Shown piece by piece: positions 34,210-49,200 of a stretch of 64,000 nt of DNA; position 1 is the first letter of the stretch; the number at the start of each line of letters is the position of its first letter. The position numbers and the translations under genes are program-made. Origin of the DNA: Arion vulgaris. Lineage: Eukaryota; Mollusca; Gastropoda; Stylommatophora; Arionidae. The notes below the pieces were generated by a model. That model ran no database searches, was not told the DNA's origin, and saw only the letters and a list, made by a program, of their open reading frames with translations. Location of the stretch: assembly GCA_020796225.1 (NCBI GenBank), contig CM036754.1, positions 20,464,867-20,528,866 of the forward strand, given 5' to 3'.

Positions 34210-37200
34210 CTGCAAGTAACAAAAAATGAAATCTACAAATAAAATGGAAATGACACATACGTAAAAAAATAATTTAAATCTTCCTTAATATAGCATTTAA
34301 ACAAAATAATGGTACTTGTAACATGTATGGCAGCGAATCATGGACAATCAACACACACTTAATAAGATCCATGGGAGCCACAGAGATGTGGTTTTACAGA
34401 AGAATGTTGAAAATTCCATGGACAGTGAAGAAAAGAAATGATGAGGTTTTAAATCGGGCCTGCATACAAATAAACCTTATCAAAAGAATAAGAATCAGAC
34501 AATCAAGGTTCTTTGGGCATATAATGCGAAGAGAAGGTTTAGAACATTTGGTGACAACAGGTAAAATTCAGGGAAGGAGAGATCGTGGAAGACAAGGAGA
34601 AGATGTTGGATGGTCTGACATCTTGGTTCGACAAAAGATCTACGTCAGAACTGATTAACTGCACCAAGGAGAGAGAGTTGTGAAGAGACATGATTCAGAA
34701 CTAATTAACTGCACCAAGGAGAGAAAGTTGTGGAGAGACATGATTCAGAGCAGATTAACTGCACCAAGGAGAGATAGTTATGAAGAGACATGATTCAGAA
34801 CTGATTAATTGCACCAAGGAGAGAGAGTTGTGAAGAGACATGATTCAGAACTGATTAATTGCACCAAGGAGAGAGAATTGTGAAGAGACATGATTCAGAA
34901 CTGATTAATTGCACCAAGGAGAGAGAATTGTGAAGAGACATGATTCAGAACTGATTAATTGCACCAAGGAGAGATAGTTATGAAGAGACATGATTCAGAA
35001 CTGATTAATTGCACCAAGGAGAGAGAATTGTGAAGAGACATGATTCAGAACTGATTAACTGCACCAAGGAGAGAGTTATGAAGAGACATGATTCAGAACT
35101 GATTAACTGCACCAATGAGAGATAGTTATGAAGAGACATGAATGCCTACATAGGCAGGCATCGCACTTGATTGACTTGTAACATTATGTCAGTAAAAAAA
35201 AGGTATAAAAATAATGTGTTTACGGTGGATAAAAAAACACAAGCATCATTTTTGTAAACTATTCATTAGCTTGATAGCACCAGCGAGGTTCCGATGTAAT
35301 TTTGAAGATGGTAACATTTATCTGGCAGCAATTTATTTTATTAATTGAAAAGAATTTTGCCATGGCAGCAGTCCGCTCTTATCGATTTTTAACTGTCAAT
35401 GGTTCTTTTACATGCTCAACTTGAACACGAAAGTCTACCTCCGATAGGACTAGAAACTCGATCACACCTACACTGAAATCAGGGATCTAAAGAAAAATAT
35501 CCTGATTGCTTCATGCGGGTAATGAACCAAGAGTACTTTGTAATGACAAGCGAGCACCTTACTTTACACCACAGAAACCCCTGTAGTTATCATTGAACAA
35601 GTCAATGTTTAAAATACTATTCAAAAGACTAGTACTGAAAGTAAATAATCATCACTAAGCCAAAAAACATGATGAGTCTATTTTTGACTTATGTAATCTC
35701 CAGCCCAACTTTAGTAAAATTGATTCAATTAACAATCAACTTTGGGGTCTCTGGCTAAGTGGTTACGCCATTGTCTTGTGTTCCGAATGTCATGGGTTCA
35801 AATTTGGGCCGCGTCGTTCTGTTCATGAGTGAGCTTTTTTTTCCAGAGACCTCTAAGATTATTGCAGGAGTTACGGAGTTCGTGCAATAAAATCAGTGGG
35901 TGGTGCACCCTTTCTGCGGAGAGGAAATGAGCTGTATGGGGTAAAACCCGATGCAATGAAGTCAATCCTTCGGCTCTTATTTTATTTAAAAAATGTTTTG
36001 TTTGCATTCATTCTTATCAACCAAATTAACCACTCTTTGTGATCTGTGTGGCTTACTATGAGAATGTTAGACCTCTATTGCATGTAGGACAGAGACATCC
36101 AATTTCTGCCAAAATGTATGCATATTATCCTGCAGGACACACATTTGTACAGACAATTAAGAGCAAGGTTTTACAAACAGAAAACTGCACAACAGACATC
36201 TGCAATTATACTGTAGCATGGTATCAGATATTCATCTACTGGTGTCTGCGCACAATACAGGGAATAAATGGTGTCTGCGCAGAATACATGGTATGATAGG
36301 GTCACAAATGAGGAACTTATGGAGAGAACAAGACAGATTCCAGTGAACGAACAAGTTAAAAGAAGATGCTGGCGCTGGATAGGACACACTTTGCGAAAAC
36401 CAGAGGGAATATAACAAGAAGGGTCCTTGCCTGGAACCCGCAGGGACAGCGAAAGAAGGGAGGCTGAGAAATACATGGAGATGAGATTTGGAGGCGGAGA
36501 TCAACAATATAAAGAAGAGTTGGAGGGAGCTGCAGAAGATAGCTAGAGATAGGAAGACTTGGCATTAGTTGGTTGAGGGCCTATGCCCCAATCCGGGTAA
36601 AAGGCAAAGAGAAAATGGTATCAGATCTCATCGGTCATTGAGAGGCCATCAGAACTGACTCATGACAAAATTTACAAAAAGAACAATAGTTTTATAACTG
36701 TAAGAGACTTCTTTACTTTAATATCACAACAATATCAGATCCACAAACACTAAGGTAAATCTGGAGAGAATGCTTCTTCTTCTTCTTCCAACGCTCTATA
36801 TCGAACACTTCTTAACCACTCTGTGTGATTTGTATGTGATCTGAGTCTAAGAGCGATTGTGTGTTGTGCCAGTTATACAAGTAGGCCAGCACATCCGATT
36901 TCAGCAATGCTTTTTATTTACTAAGGTAGCTTCCCTAGGTCCTACATCAGTCACATCATACGACATGCTTTGTAAGTCACAGTAGTACTATTCTTTGCTT
37001 TCCTTGCGGTCCCCGGCACCACATGAGCATGAAGAGAATGCAATGCTAATTTAGTACCTACCTGCATCAAATAAGTAACTACTGAGTAGACTCTGTTGTC
37101 TTGTCTTGCTGGTTCAATAATCCAACCACTAGGTAAAATCTGAAATTAGAATACACATAGAATCTCTTAGTTTCATTCTATAATTGTGTCCTAAATAATT

Positions 37201-40200
37201 CTTTATTCGTTGTCATTCGCTTGAAATATTGTCTATATATTCAATGCTGTCTCTTATATTAAGGAGGGGGTATCTCTGTGGCATACAGGTTAGGTACTCT
37301 TGTTTCAAAGGTACCGTTCGCTCCCTTGTGGAGCCATCAGGATAGTTTTCCAGAGCTCCTTGATCTCATAGTAGGTGAGATCCGAGTTCCTAGCTCTCTC
37401 TCTTGATCATTCTTTTTGGCCATTTTTATCATTCTTATTGTGATATATAAACAGCATTTACGTATTTTTATGTCACATCGTTCAGCGCCATTTGGAGCTC
37501 TAGTGCTCATCCTTCTGCAACATATCTGGTTTCAGCCAGTGTTTACTGGGTTCACTCTCCGTTAGCCTTTTGACTGTCCTCAGCAGACCTGCAAGGCAGT
37601 AGGTTGTTCATAGTTCTATTGGAGACAATAAAATGTTGGTCCTGTGTTCAAGGTCAGCAACTAAAAGCATCCTTGGCAGTTCAAAGTTGAGAAGAGTAGG
37701 CAAGAAAGCCATTGCCTGGGCAAAATTCATTAGCAAGATAAAATATAATTCCTACAAAATACTGTCATCATCTTCTAAATTACATCAGGGACCCTTGCCG
37801 GTGTTACGGAGTTCATTCACTGCGCCACTGAGATCTTCCTGTGCAAGAAAGAGACCGAAGCACATATAGTTACTCACCGAAGTGCAATGATGATGGTCCT
37901 ATCAATCAATCAATCATGTATAACCTTCACCGAGTTCTGTAGCTCACACAGAGGACTGTAGTTTTATTTCTAGTATTATTAGGCAAATGAGTGTGTCTCA
38001 GTATATTATATTTGGTCAGTCTTGAAGTACGTGCTCTGCAGTTTGGGGTGCCTGCCTCCGTGTACACATGGCTGAATTGTAAATCTTGAATTTTGTATAT
38101 TTGAATTTTGCAGTGACCCAGGATGTGATAATTCTCCTGCTTTGAACACATGGCTAAAAAGCGATAATAAATTTTGACATGAACAACATGCAAACTGGTG
38201 GCAGGGAATGTGTATAGCGACCCCTATCTTTGCTGCTGCCTCATCTCTTCTTTTTTATCTCTTCATTGATATTGTTGATATCATAGAACCCAAGAGTTAC
38301 TGGATCATTGAAACAGAAGGACCATCAAACAACAGAAACTGCCTGTGTGTTGCGGGGGTCCGCAATGGGACAAAGAATAGTAACACTGCAACCTACAAGG
38401 CATGTCGTAAGAGGCGACTGAGGTAGGGGTCTATTGAAGCTACCCTCATAAATAAAAAACTTCACAGAAATCAGATGTGCTGGCCTACTTGTAGGTGCAT
38501 AACAGGCACAATGGACAATTACACTTAGGCTCAGATCACATACACATCACAAAGAGTGGTTTAACAAGTGGTCGATATGGAGCTTTCAAAGAAGAAACCA
38601 CCGAAATAATTAACTTGTATACCAGTGACCATCTGCTGAAATAGACTAAACATATATAGGTGGTCTGTCTAGAAAGCAATAATATCAGTTTCAGTAACCA
38701 ATAAGACAACAGTTGTGGTTGCTCTTACCTTTGCCCTGAAAATGTTTGGTTTGACTGGACACTTCTCATGTTCAATGCTGGAGTAGGTAAGCACATATCT
38801 ATGACCATCTTTTCTCTCCCCTTGTAATACACACATATCACAGCTCTCTTTCTTCAAAAACTGAAGACTCTCATGGTAAAAATACACTAGGAAACATATA
38901 AAGACATAGATGAGAACATGTTGTAAGGATATAGATGAGAATATGCTGTAAGGACATAGATGAGAATATGTTGTAAGGACATAGATGAGAATATGTTGTA
39001 AGGACATAGATGAGAATATGTTGTAAGGACATAGATAAGAATATGTTGAATGGACATAGATGAGAAATGCTGATGGACATAGATGAGAAAATGCTGTAAG
39101 GACATAGATAGAATATGTTGAAGGACATAGATGAGAAATGTTGTAAGGACATAGATGAGAATAATGTCTGTAAGGACATAGATGAGAATATGTTGTAAGG
39201 ACATAGATGAGAATATGTTGTAAGGACATAGATGAGAATATGTTGTAAGGACATAGATGAGAATATGTTGTGATATAAAATGCTAGTAGTACATTTATAA
39301 AATTCTTATGCATGTTCAAGCCAAGAACTATCTCAAGCCAAGAACTGCTTACACAGTAAAGAGTAAGCAAGAAAATATGAATATATCAACCAAAAACAAA
39401 GCTGTTAGAGATGGATTGGACATGTGTTATGCACGGAGGCTAACTCTGTCATGAAAACTGAACTGAGATGGACACTGGAGAGTAAACAAAAATGTGGAAG
39501 ACTTAAAATCCCTGAGTAGAACAGTAGAACAGAGGTGAAGGAATAAACCACAGCAGGAACACAATACATAGGATGGCCAAGAACAGAAAAGAAAGCAATG
39601 CTTTTGAGTGTTTTGAAATGCCAAGGGTGTCACAAGCTAGAAAAAGAGAGACGTTTATATAAGTGCTGTTATTAATATTAAAATTTAAATGAACAAATAA
39701 TTAAATAAAAATTACAAGTGTCAAAACTAATCTTGACAGTTTCCATCTTATTTTTCTTATCAATTTGTTGTTTTTATTTTCTTCTTAAAGAACTGTCTCA
39801 TACATTTTTCTGTCCCTCCATAATATTCTTTGCATTTTCCATCTTATCCAAAATGCAGAGAAGCAATCTTGTAACACATGTTACGATCTTGTGTAACTTG
39901 TAATGCTCATAACTATCTTGTATATACGATCTTGTATAACTTGTAACACATGTAACTATCTTGTATATACGATCTTGTATAACTTGTAACACATGTAACT
40001 ATCTTGTATATACAATCTTGTATAACTTGTAACACATGTAACTATCTTGTATATACGATCTTGTATAACTTGTAACACATGTAACTATCTTGTATATATG
40101 ATCTTGTATAGCTTGTAACACATGTAACTATCTTGTATATACAATCTTGTATAACTTGTAATACTCATAACTATCTTGTAACACACACAACTAAATATAA

Positions 40201-43200
40201 TTAACAGGGGATAAGATATCATCTCTACCAGCTTTGTGAATGCTTACCAATTTTCAGAGAATCATTAACTGTTTCTATAATATCCACTTTCTGGGGAAAT
40301 AAACAATATGAACATGTGAGATATTTGATTATATAAACTAGATCAATAAAAACTGAAAAATTAATCTTCAACTTAAAATCGGTCCAAATCATTTTCTGAT
40401 TTTTTGTGAATGTGTGTGTGTATCAAACTTGTAAAAGCCTGTTCTTAATAATAAGTCTTTCCTCCCTTTCCAAACTAGTCAGGGAGACACTATTAATTTC
40501 TCATTTCTAATCATGTTTGCCAACCATTTTCTTGTTTGCTTTTCTTTGTGTTTTTTATATATCAGATTCCAGTATTTTTATTTCATGATTTTCTTTGCTT
40601 TTCCGATCGAGTTATCTGAGCATTTGTCCTTCGACTTGAGGCTATGGCAGTGAATTTACAGGTCTGTCTGAGTTTTGGTGTGTTAGCATAGAGAATGTTT
40701 TCAACATCTGGATATGGGGGTAGGTACTTGTAGAGTTGGTCACTGAGTTCAGGGCACTGGAAGAGATAGTGTGCGACAGTTTCTTCTAAATAGTCACACA
40801 GTTGGCATTGTGGGGCAATCTTTGGTTGAATATGATGTAGGTAAGCATTCTAGGGCACATGTTGTTTTTCTTTATTGAATTTCTTTATTGATCACTTGTT
40901 GCCTTTCTGGCAAGTTACAACTTCTCTGGCATGAATTTGTTCTGACTGCATAAAAACATCTGTTTAACTCTTAGTGTACCAGGGCAAAAGCCATGTTTTT
41001 ACAAGCCATTTATTTTTAGTATAAAAAGCTCCCTTTAGTTTGGCTCCTGGTAAAAAAGGCATGCAACCTAAAACCACAAAGTGTGGTGTTTGGTCCTAAT
41101 AGAGTTGAAAAACCATGCTTTTACCTACCTTGAGTGTATCATCATATGTAAACTGAATATGAGGGTTTTTCACTGCATTCCACACTGTCTTAGGCGGGGC
41201 CAGCACAAAACCTTTACCAATGTAGCTGAAAATAAATTAAAATGAATTGAATAAGTACCAATTTTAGAAGTTGAAGTACTTTACTATACAGTTACTTCCC
41301 TATTCTCAGTGCTATGCAGCATAGTTCTGTTTACTTCTCAACCATAGAGGCTGCATGTATTCCATAGGACAAAACATTGTACAGTAGAGTCACTGACAAG
41401 ATTTCCCAAACATAAACCCCACTTCACCTGTGTGTTGTCGGGACTCACAAGGGAGCAAAGAATAGTAGCACTGCAACCTACAAGGCATGTCGTAGGAGGC
41501 GACTAATGTAAAGGTCTAGGGAAGCTACCATAGTAAGAGGTCGCAGAAATCGGATGTGCTGGCCTACTTGTAGCGCCATAACTGACACAACGTACAATCG
41601 CTCTTTGGCTCAGATCACATACACATCACAAAGAGTGGTTTAACAAGTGGTCGATATGGAGAGTTTGAAGAAGAACCCCCTACTTTATAGTACCACATCT
41701 ACTGAGTTGTACTGCAGCATGGTGTCAGATCAACAGATCTGAATGATCATAGAGGATGTCATGAGAGCTGACCTAAACCCTGTGAAGTAATGCGTTCTTG
41801 ACCAGAGCATTTACTGATCTTGATGTGAATGTCTCTGAATCCCAGACTAGATAAATAGAAAGTCACAATACAGTTGAGTCCACTTAAGTCGAACTCTGAT
41901 AAGATGGATTTCGCTGAAGTCAACATGATCAGCTTAGTCCCGGCCATTTTCCTTCTTTATCATTACATTAAAGCCCTATTAAGTCAAATTCTGTTAACTC
42001 AAATATTTGGATTAGTCAAATCTAAAAATGAATACCGACTATATACATGTTAATGTTTAATTAAACTGTTCATTATGACAAAAAAACCCAAGTAAATTAA
42101 TTGTTTCATGAAATAATTATTTAACGTGAAGTCTTGAACCTACGATATCTCCCTGCATATCAACAATGGCGGCTGGCGGTTGAAAGGTTACTACTTTAAC
42201 TTGAAAAAAAAAAAGATTGAGCTATTGAAGAGATTAAATATTGAATTCTCTACTATGGCTGCTATCTGGATAAGTAGAATTCCTGATAAGTGGAACAATT
42301 TCCTTAGGTCCCTGTGACTTCTACTTATTCCAGACCTCGGTTCCTCTCCACAGAAATGACACCCCACCTGCCGAGAGTATTGCACAAAGCATGAACTCCG
42401 TAGTTCCAACAACAAACCTGGGGTCTCTAGAAAAATGCAGTAGTGAACAGAAAATTATTCGGATTTGAACCCATGACTTTCGGAACCACTTAGTCATCGA
42501 GAACCCCAGTTTAACTTCTAAGAAGAAGAGAAGAAGATTTGCTAATGTTGCTTGATTATAATCTGTTACCTTTGAATGCTCACTCCTTGTCTATGTACCT
42601 TCTTTAATACAACAATGTTTTTCTCAAATGATGAAAATCTGAAAGTATACAATAAAAACAGCTAAATACATTCTCACAAAAAACATGCAACCCAGATCAC
42701 AACTAAACAACAGATTATGTTCAACGAATTGAACTGGCACAATTAGTCATTGAAATTAAAACTTCTTCCATTTATAAATAAACAGTTCTCAAACACTTTG
42801 GACTGCTGCATTCTTTAAGAGCATACAAACTTATTGATGTCATATGAAACTTGTGAGGTCGTCTGCTTTGAATTTAGGGGCAATTCAGGAAAAGTGATGA
42901 CATCAGAGAAATGTCTGGTCAACTACTAGTAACAACTGTTATAAGAAGATGAAGATATGTTGGGCATACCTTGAGAAGAAATGATCAAAGAACACCAAAG
43001 CAAGCACTGAAAAAGGCAAAGGGTTCAAGAAAGAGAGGACACCCTAGGGAAAGCCTGAAATGAACTTTTCTGAGAGAGGCAAGAAATATCAGACTCAATT
43101 CCAAGGAAGAGATTGCGGGTGAGCGAGTTGCCCAAGACAGAATGGTATGGAGAAATTACTTTCAAGAAATTACTTGCAAACGGTACAAGAGGAATATAAA

Positions 43201-46200
43201 AATATATATATATGTGAATTCAGGCGTAGTCATGGCACCTATTAAGATGCCTCTGACTGATTTTTCTGTGAACTCTTACTTTCTTAATCAAGTGTCCCTC
43301 ACCATTCAGGCGAGCCTTACTCTGACTTCAAATGTACTTGTAATTTAGATCCCCAAGTAAAGGATCAGGGTCTCCTGTAGTCCAACTGCGTACTGTGTGC
43401 ACAGCAAGAATTTTTTGTTTTGTTTGGGCAAAGCTGGCCTCAAATCCCTGAATTTCTACAGCACATGGTCACTAGCACAGAGTGTTATCAACATTGCTAT
43501 TAGCATGCCCCATATTAAACTGTTAAATCTACATCCTTCTTCTCATTCTTCACCCTTCGCCCCTAGGAAGGTATAGGTCTGCAACCAAGCCTGGAGTGTT
43601 AGCACAGAGTGTTATCAACATTGCTATCAGCAGCCCCCATATTAAACTGTTAAACCTACATCCTCATTCTTCACCTTCGCCCTAGGAAGGTATAGGTCTG
43701 TAACCAAGCCCACCTATCCAAGGCCATCTTTTCCAGATCTCTCCACTCTCTCCCCATTTTCTTGCATTCCGTCTCCAACTCCCGTCTCCAGGTGTTCCTG
43801 GGTCTTCCCTTACCTTTATTAACCTGGGGTTCCATCGGAGAGCCTGTCTTGTGATGCTGTCAGGTGGGTTTCCTCAGTGTGTGTCCTATCCATCATCACC
43901 TTCTGCCCCTTATCTCTTGCTTCACTTGCAGTTGTCCTGTTCTATCCCACAGATCCCTGTTTGTAGTCTCATCATACCATCGCAGATGGAGTATCCTGTG
44001 CAGGCATCTATTGATGAATATTTGCAACTTTTTTGAAAATCTACATCCTTGGATTCCATACACTCCCATGACTAAAACACAATTATGTACAGCCTCTCAT
44101 GTTTGTTGTTTACTATCTAGACCTGCTGAGTTTAATGTGTTTTAGCTGCCAATGCCTAGTTCTTGAATTTCAAGTGTTTGGTGAACAATTTAGTTGTGCT
44201 ATACTGGGTGTTTGCAATTGTTGGGTGATCCTGCAACAGTTTTCTTCTCTTTGAAAATAATTGTGAACATTCAAACAGTATGAGTTACATTGCCTTATAC
44301 AGTTGGGCATACCTCAGAAATCAGAGTATGTTGGCGGAGACATTAAAAGGAAAGCAAGTCTTCACACAAAAATCAACCAGAAGCGCCATACCAGGTGCCC
44401 TGACTACTCCTACAAACATGGTCTATTCTGTTTAGGTCTTTTCATAATGCATCCCGCCTTGTCTTCCAATCTATTGCAATTTTTTCTATATGAGGGTTTC
44501 GACTGAACAGTTTATATGTTTGATAAAGATCCCTTTGTCAAAACAATGATTTTATTGCTGTACTTTTAAAAACATGTTCCCCTTAGATTTCTCCATTTTT
44601 TTACTCCCCACTATTTGTCAACAAGTGCACTCTTATGTAATATTGTGAACAAGATAGAAGTAAACAGGAAGACTAAAACAATGAGTTTAAATCAAGATTA
44701 AACAGATAATAAATGCATGAACTTACAGCCACCCTCCTGAAGACTGGGCTTGTTTTTCTGATGATAGTTCCAGGTTCATGTCTGATGCTTGCATGGTCTG
44801 TAACACATTTGTTTATTAATTTTTATTCAAAATATATGGCAAGATTGCATTTTAAAACTTACTTCATGGCTCTCTTCTTAAAGTTTAGTTAAATCTTGGT
44901 GATTAATGTACTCTATACATATACCTAATGTGGAGGTGTTGAATGAAGCCAAGACACAGAGAAAGCTTATCATCAATATAAGAAAGAATCAATCATCATT
45001 TTTTGGACATGTAATGAGAAGGGGGCTTAGAACACATAGTGACAACCTGTAAAATCGAGGGCGGACGAAACAGAGAGAGTAAATTTTGGACAGCCTGCCT
45101 TCATGGAAGAGCATCAACATCTGAGATGATAGCAAACACCAGGAATACAGATTTGTGGAGATCCATGATCGCCTACGCCAGCTGGTACGGCACCTGATGA
45201 TGATGTCATATACACTCACATCTCGATATAAGGGAAGACTGCAGTAAAACTATGTAGCAAGGGCAAAACACGTAAAAATAAAAAGTTCTGTAGTTTTACA
45301 AAATACGAAAACAATGACAATACACAGCAACGTTTTGACCAAAAGGCCTTTATCAAGCAAAGGATACAACAGATTTTGTAAAACTACATTACTTTTTTTT
45401 TACGTGCTTTGCCATTTATACACTCACATACAACAGTTGTACTAGATATAATGTACTCATACACTCACATACAACAGTTGAACAAGAGCTTGGTTAGTGT
45501 ACTTATTGTGATTAAACATGCAGACACACAGATTCCACCTTACCTCTGATAAAAGCTCTGAAGCACACCAACTGTCCATAGTCTTCAACCGAGCAACTCT
45601 TATGTCTGATGGGGTAATGGTAAATATGACTGACTTAATACTTATGCTACAAAACATACAATCAACAAAAGAATATCTTTAAAATTCAAGTTGTCAATGA
45701 ACTGTTGAATAGCAGGTAAAGTTATTGGGTAACTAACTCTTCATCCTTTACAGCTTTCTAACCACATTTATGACTTTGAATAAAGGAGTACAGTACTAGG
45801 GTCTCTTTTCATATTTATGACTTTGAATAAAGGAGTGCTGCACTAGGATCTCTTTGTCCCATTTATGACTTTGAATAAAGGAGTGCTGCACTAGGATCTC
45901 TTTGTCCCATTTATGACTTTCCCAAAGATCAAAGAGACATGAACTAAATTAAATATAACTTGTCATGCTCAAAGCTCCTGCAATGTTTTAAAAAATGGTA
46001 TCTGCTTTCTCTCTTCAAGAGAGTCCCTTTGGAGTTCTTGATGTGCCAGTTTACGGAACTTCAAATGTGTCCCTTTCATTAACTGGATTTCTTTGGCTAT
46101 ATATTAGACAAAGGTCCTGCTTTAATTTTGTAGCTGTGCATCTAAACCGACAACAATAAGACTTAGACTTCCATACTGATTGTATTTGTTCTGTTCAATG

Positions 46201-49200
46201 TGGGACAGATTAGCTTAATGTGTAAGTCTATCAACTAGGACACAAGAGAGTAGTTGGTTCAATCCTACACTCAACGTTCCACACATGAGGAAAGGAATTG
46301 GCTCTCCTACCTCCTATTCACTAGAGTCTAGAAATGTGAAGTAACAGGCACTCCATATCCTAAGGTCTACAAGAATTTTATATACTGTTCAATGTGTACA
46401 CAATGAGTATTAAAAGTGGACAGATCATGAGAAGCAGCAGAACTATGTCATATACTGATGATGTTCTGGTATAACATCACGGAACAGATGTTGTCAGTGA
46501 GCTACAGTCTGAGCTAGACCGTATTGGATGCTGGTATGTTGATTCAGAAGCACTGGTTAATCCTATTGTCATAGTTCCCAGATGGCAGCGGAGGAATGGA
46601 CAGTTAGCCAGATAGTTAGTGTAGTATAATTAGATTATTTAATAGTTGAGACTATGTGTTGTACTCTCTATGCAGAAGTACAACACATAACTACAAGACA
46701 CGACGTTTTTGTGTAGAAAAATAGTGACGTGTTAGTAACGTATTAGTAAACAAGGAGACAAAACCATTGGACTGAAGAGACATCGCAACGAGAAGGCATG
46801 TTGTGATATGCTCTTGAAATTAATATATATAAAATAAAAGAATGTGAACTAAAATTTCTCACTTGCATATTTTCATCTCTGTGTAAGTTGTCGACAAACA
46901 TGTATATACAACAATAAATCTTCAATTAAATAAGGATCGAGTAACGACGATGGAAGATAGTACCCAACAGACTGAATAAGTAACCGGGACTTACTACAAT
47001 TCAGACATACTCAATAAATGGAACAACTAGATCAATGAGATGGATTGCAATGATAACGATGTGTACTATATCCCTTGTAGAGAACACATTTGTATCTTCC
47101 GAGAGAATAAAAGGGACCTCTACTACAATTTAGGTGGGATCCCGTATAACACCCGTCAACACATACGAACCATCTGTACACATACGGGCCATCCTGAAAG
47201 GCCCTTTAACAATGGTGTCCAGAAGTAAAGAAGATCTGCCCTCCTGCTTGAATGGGCATTCGTGGACCAGAATCATGGACCAGACGTTGTAAGTCTGCCT
47301 TATTTTTTTTCATAATTGCTTTACACATCGTACTATGTCTGTGTCTACTGGTGTTGCTATCTATTTGTCGAGTAATAGACCTGCGTGACTCCCACCGGTC
47401 TATTTAACCATAATTGCACTACCGTGATCTTCAATCAACTAGGAGCCAACGCTTATCCTTTACTCCATCATAATCGTCATAGTCTTCAATCAAGTGGCAG
47501 CCAACGGTTAGCTTACTCCATCAACCGCCTGATCCGTTTATAATCTGATTATAATTGTTGGTAATTTTGTGCTTAGTGGATCATTGACCGTAATTTTATA
47601 CTAACATTTGTACACTTTGATTTGATTTACTCACGTCTTTTCTGATTTGGAGACACATATTTTTGTCGGCGTGAATATTATTTAATATGGCTCATAGGAA
47701 TACGAGAGGTGGAAAATCGTGTGAGGAGAGTATGTTGGAGGTTGCACCTCCAGAGCCATCACGCCCAGCTGCTGTCCTATCTGAACCTCAGTTTCAGATA
47801 CGGGATACTTGCCCAGAGGTGCGAGCATTGCCACCAGCTGCGTGTCACTTCCCACGTCCGCCTTGTAAGTCCGTGCGGACATTCGGTGATCGCGACGGTC
47901 CTTCAGTGGACGAATTTGTGAAAGACATTCGCCTATACTGGCGTTATTATGGCCTACAGGGTCAAGAGAAAGTAGACACCCTAATGGAACATGTCTCGAA
48001 CTCTGTTCGAGAAGAGCTAGAGATCCAGCTTATGACGGCTCAAGATCCTGAAGTTTTGTTGGCTGGTCTACTACGGGTCTTTGGGGATAATAGGTCCGCC
48101 CAGACCCTGCTGTCAGTTTTTTTTTGGGTCCTCTCAGGGAGCTGGAGAGTCGTGTCTCGACTACTCTCATCGTTTGGCTGGCCTTTTGCGAAGGTGACTG
48201 CAGCTCAGACCCGGGAGGGTCAGTACCCCTCGATCCCAATAATCTTAGGGATCGGTTTATTGCGTCCCTGCGCGACAGACTCTGTGCAGGAATGCTAATG
48301 TCTATGGTGGCAGGATCGCCCTTCACCACATTCCTGCAATGCCGTGACGCTGCACTGCGCTGGGAGTCCCATCCCATCCCGCGCAGATCCCAATACAATT
48401 TCTGGGATGCGACGTCGCGTAGACGATCTGGAATACAGGGTAACTGGACGCTACCCAGAGCTCCCCAGACGAATCTCCGCCAGACCACTACCCACCACGT
48501 CCCGTTCAGATCGGCAAAATTTCTTTTCCAATAATCCACCACAACGTTGTTCGCGAGGCGATCGGAGAGGGTACATGGGAAATGATTTTGGGTGTTTTCT
48601 TCCACAGCCAACTCACTGGACAGCGCAAACCCGGGATGTCCAGGGATGGGGCCCATGTGAACCAGATCCCTGATAGAGATGGGTTGTTTGGTCATGAATT
48701 GGGCGAAGAACAAAATTTCTTGCAAATTTCAGAAGACAGGTGCCAGGCGACTGAAACAGCAATATAATAGTATCAACCGTTGATAGGTCAGGTGGCACTC
48801 CAAATTTCTTATTTGATTTTCCCTGTATAGTAGACGACAATTGTCAGGAACGGTCCATGTTACTATCCGCTGTTGATAGGTCATGTGGTGAGTCAGATGT
48901 TTCACAAAATTTTATATGTTTAGCAGAGGATGCTTCTCAGGATAGAAGTAAATTTGTATCCGTAGTTGATGGGTCTATTGCTGTGCCTGACGCTCTCCAC
49001 AATTTGCCCTGTATGGCGGCAGATAATTTTCAGGACCGGCAAAACCATCAGTCCTTCGGTTGTAAAACGAGAGGAGAGCCAAGGATCTTACAAGATTCTC
49101 TTTGTATACCAGAGGACAATTCTCAGGGAAGTCACATCTATGATACGATTGAGTTAATTGGTTGTGAGACGAGTCAGATACAGGGTGTCGTACAAGCAGT

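Noticed and set aside
38669..39370. 233-codon minus-strand open frame
   Set aside because: Most of it is translated 25-bp minisatellite. Only 38886-38729 is a real exon of the START gene, joined through a splice acceptor.
48030..48725. 231-codon minus-strand frame opposite gag
   Set aside because: A shadow of the GC-richer gag-like region. No domain was seen, and the gag reading on the plus strand explains the codon structure.
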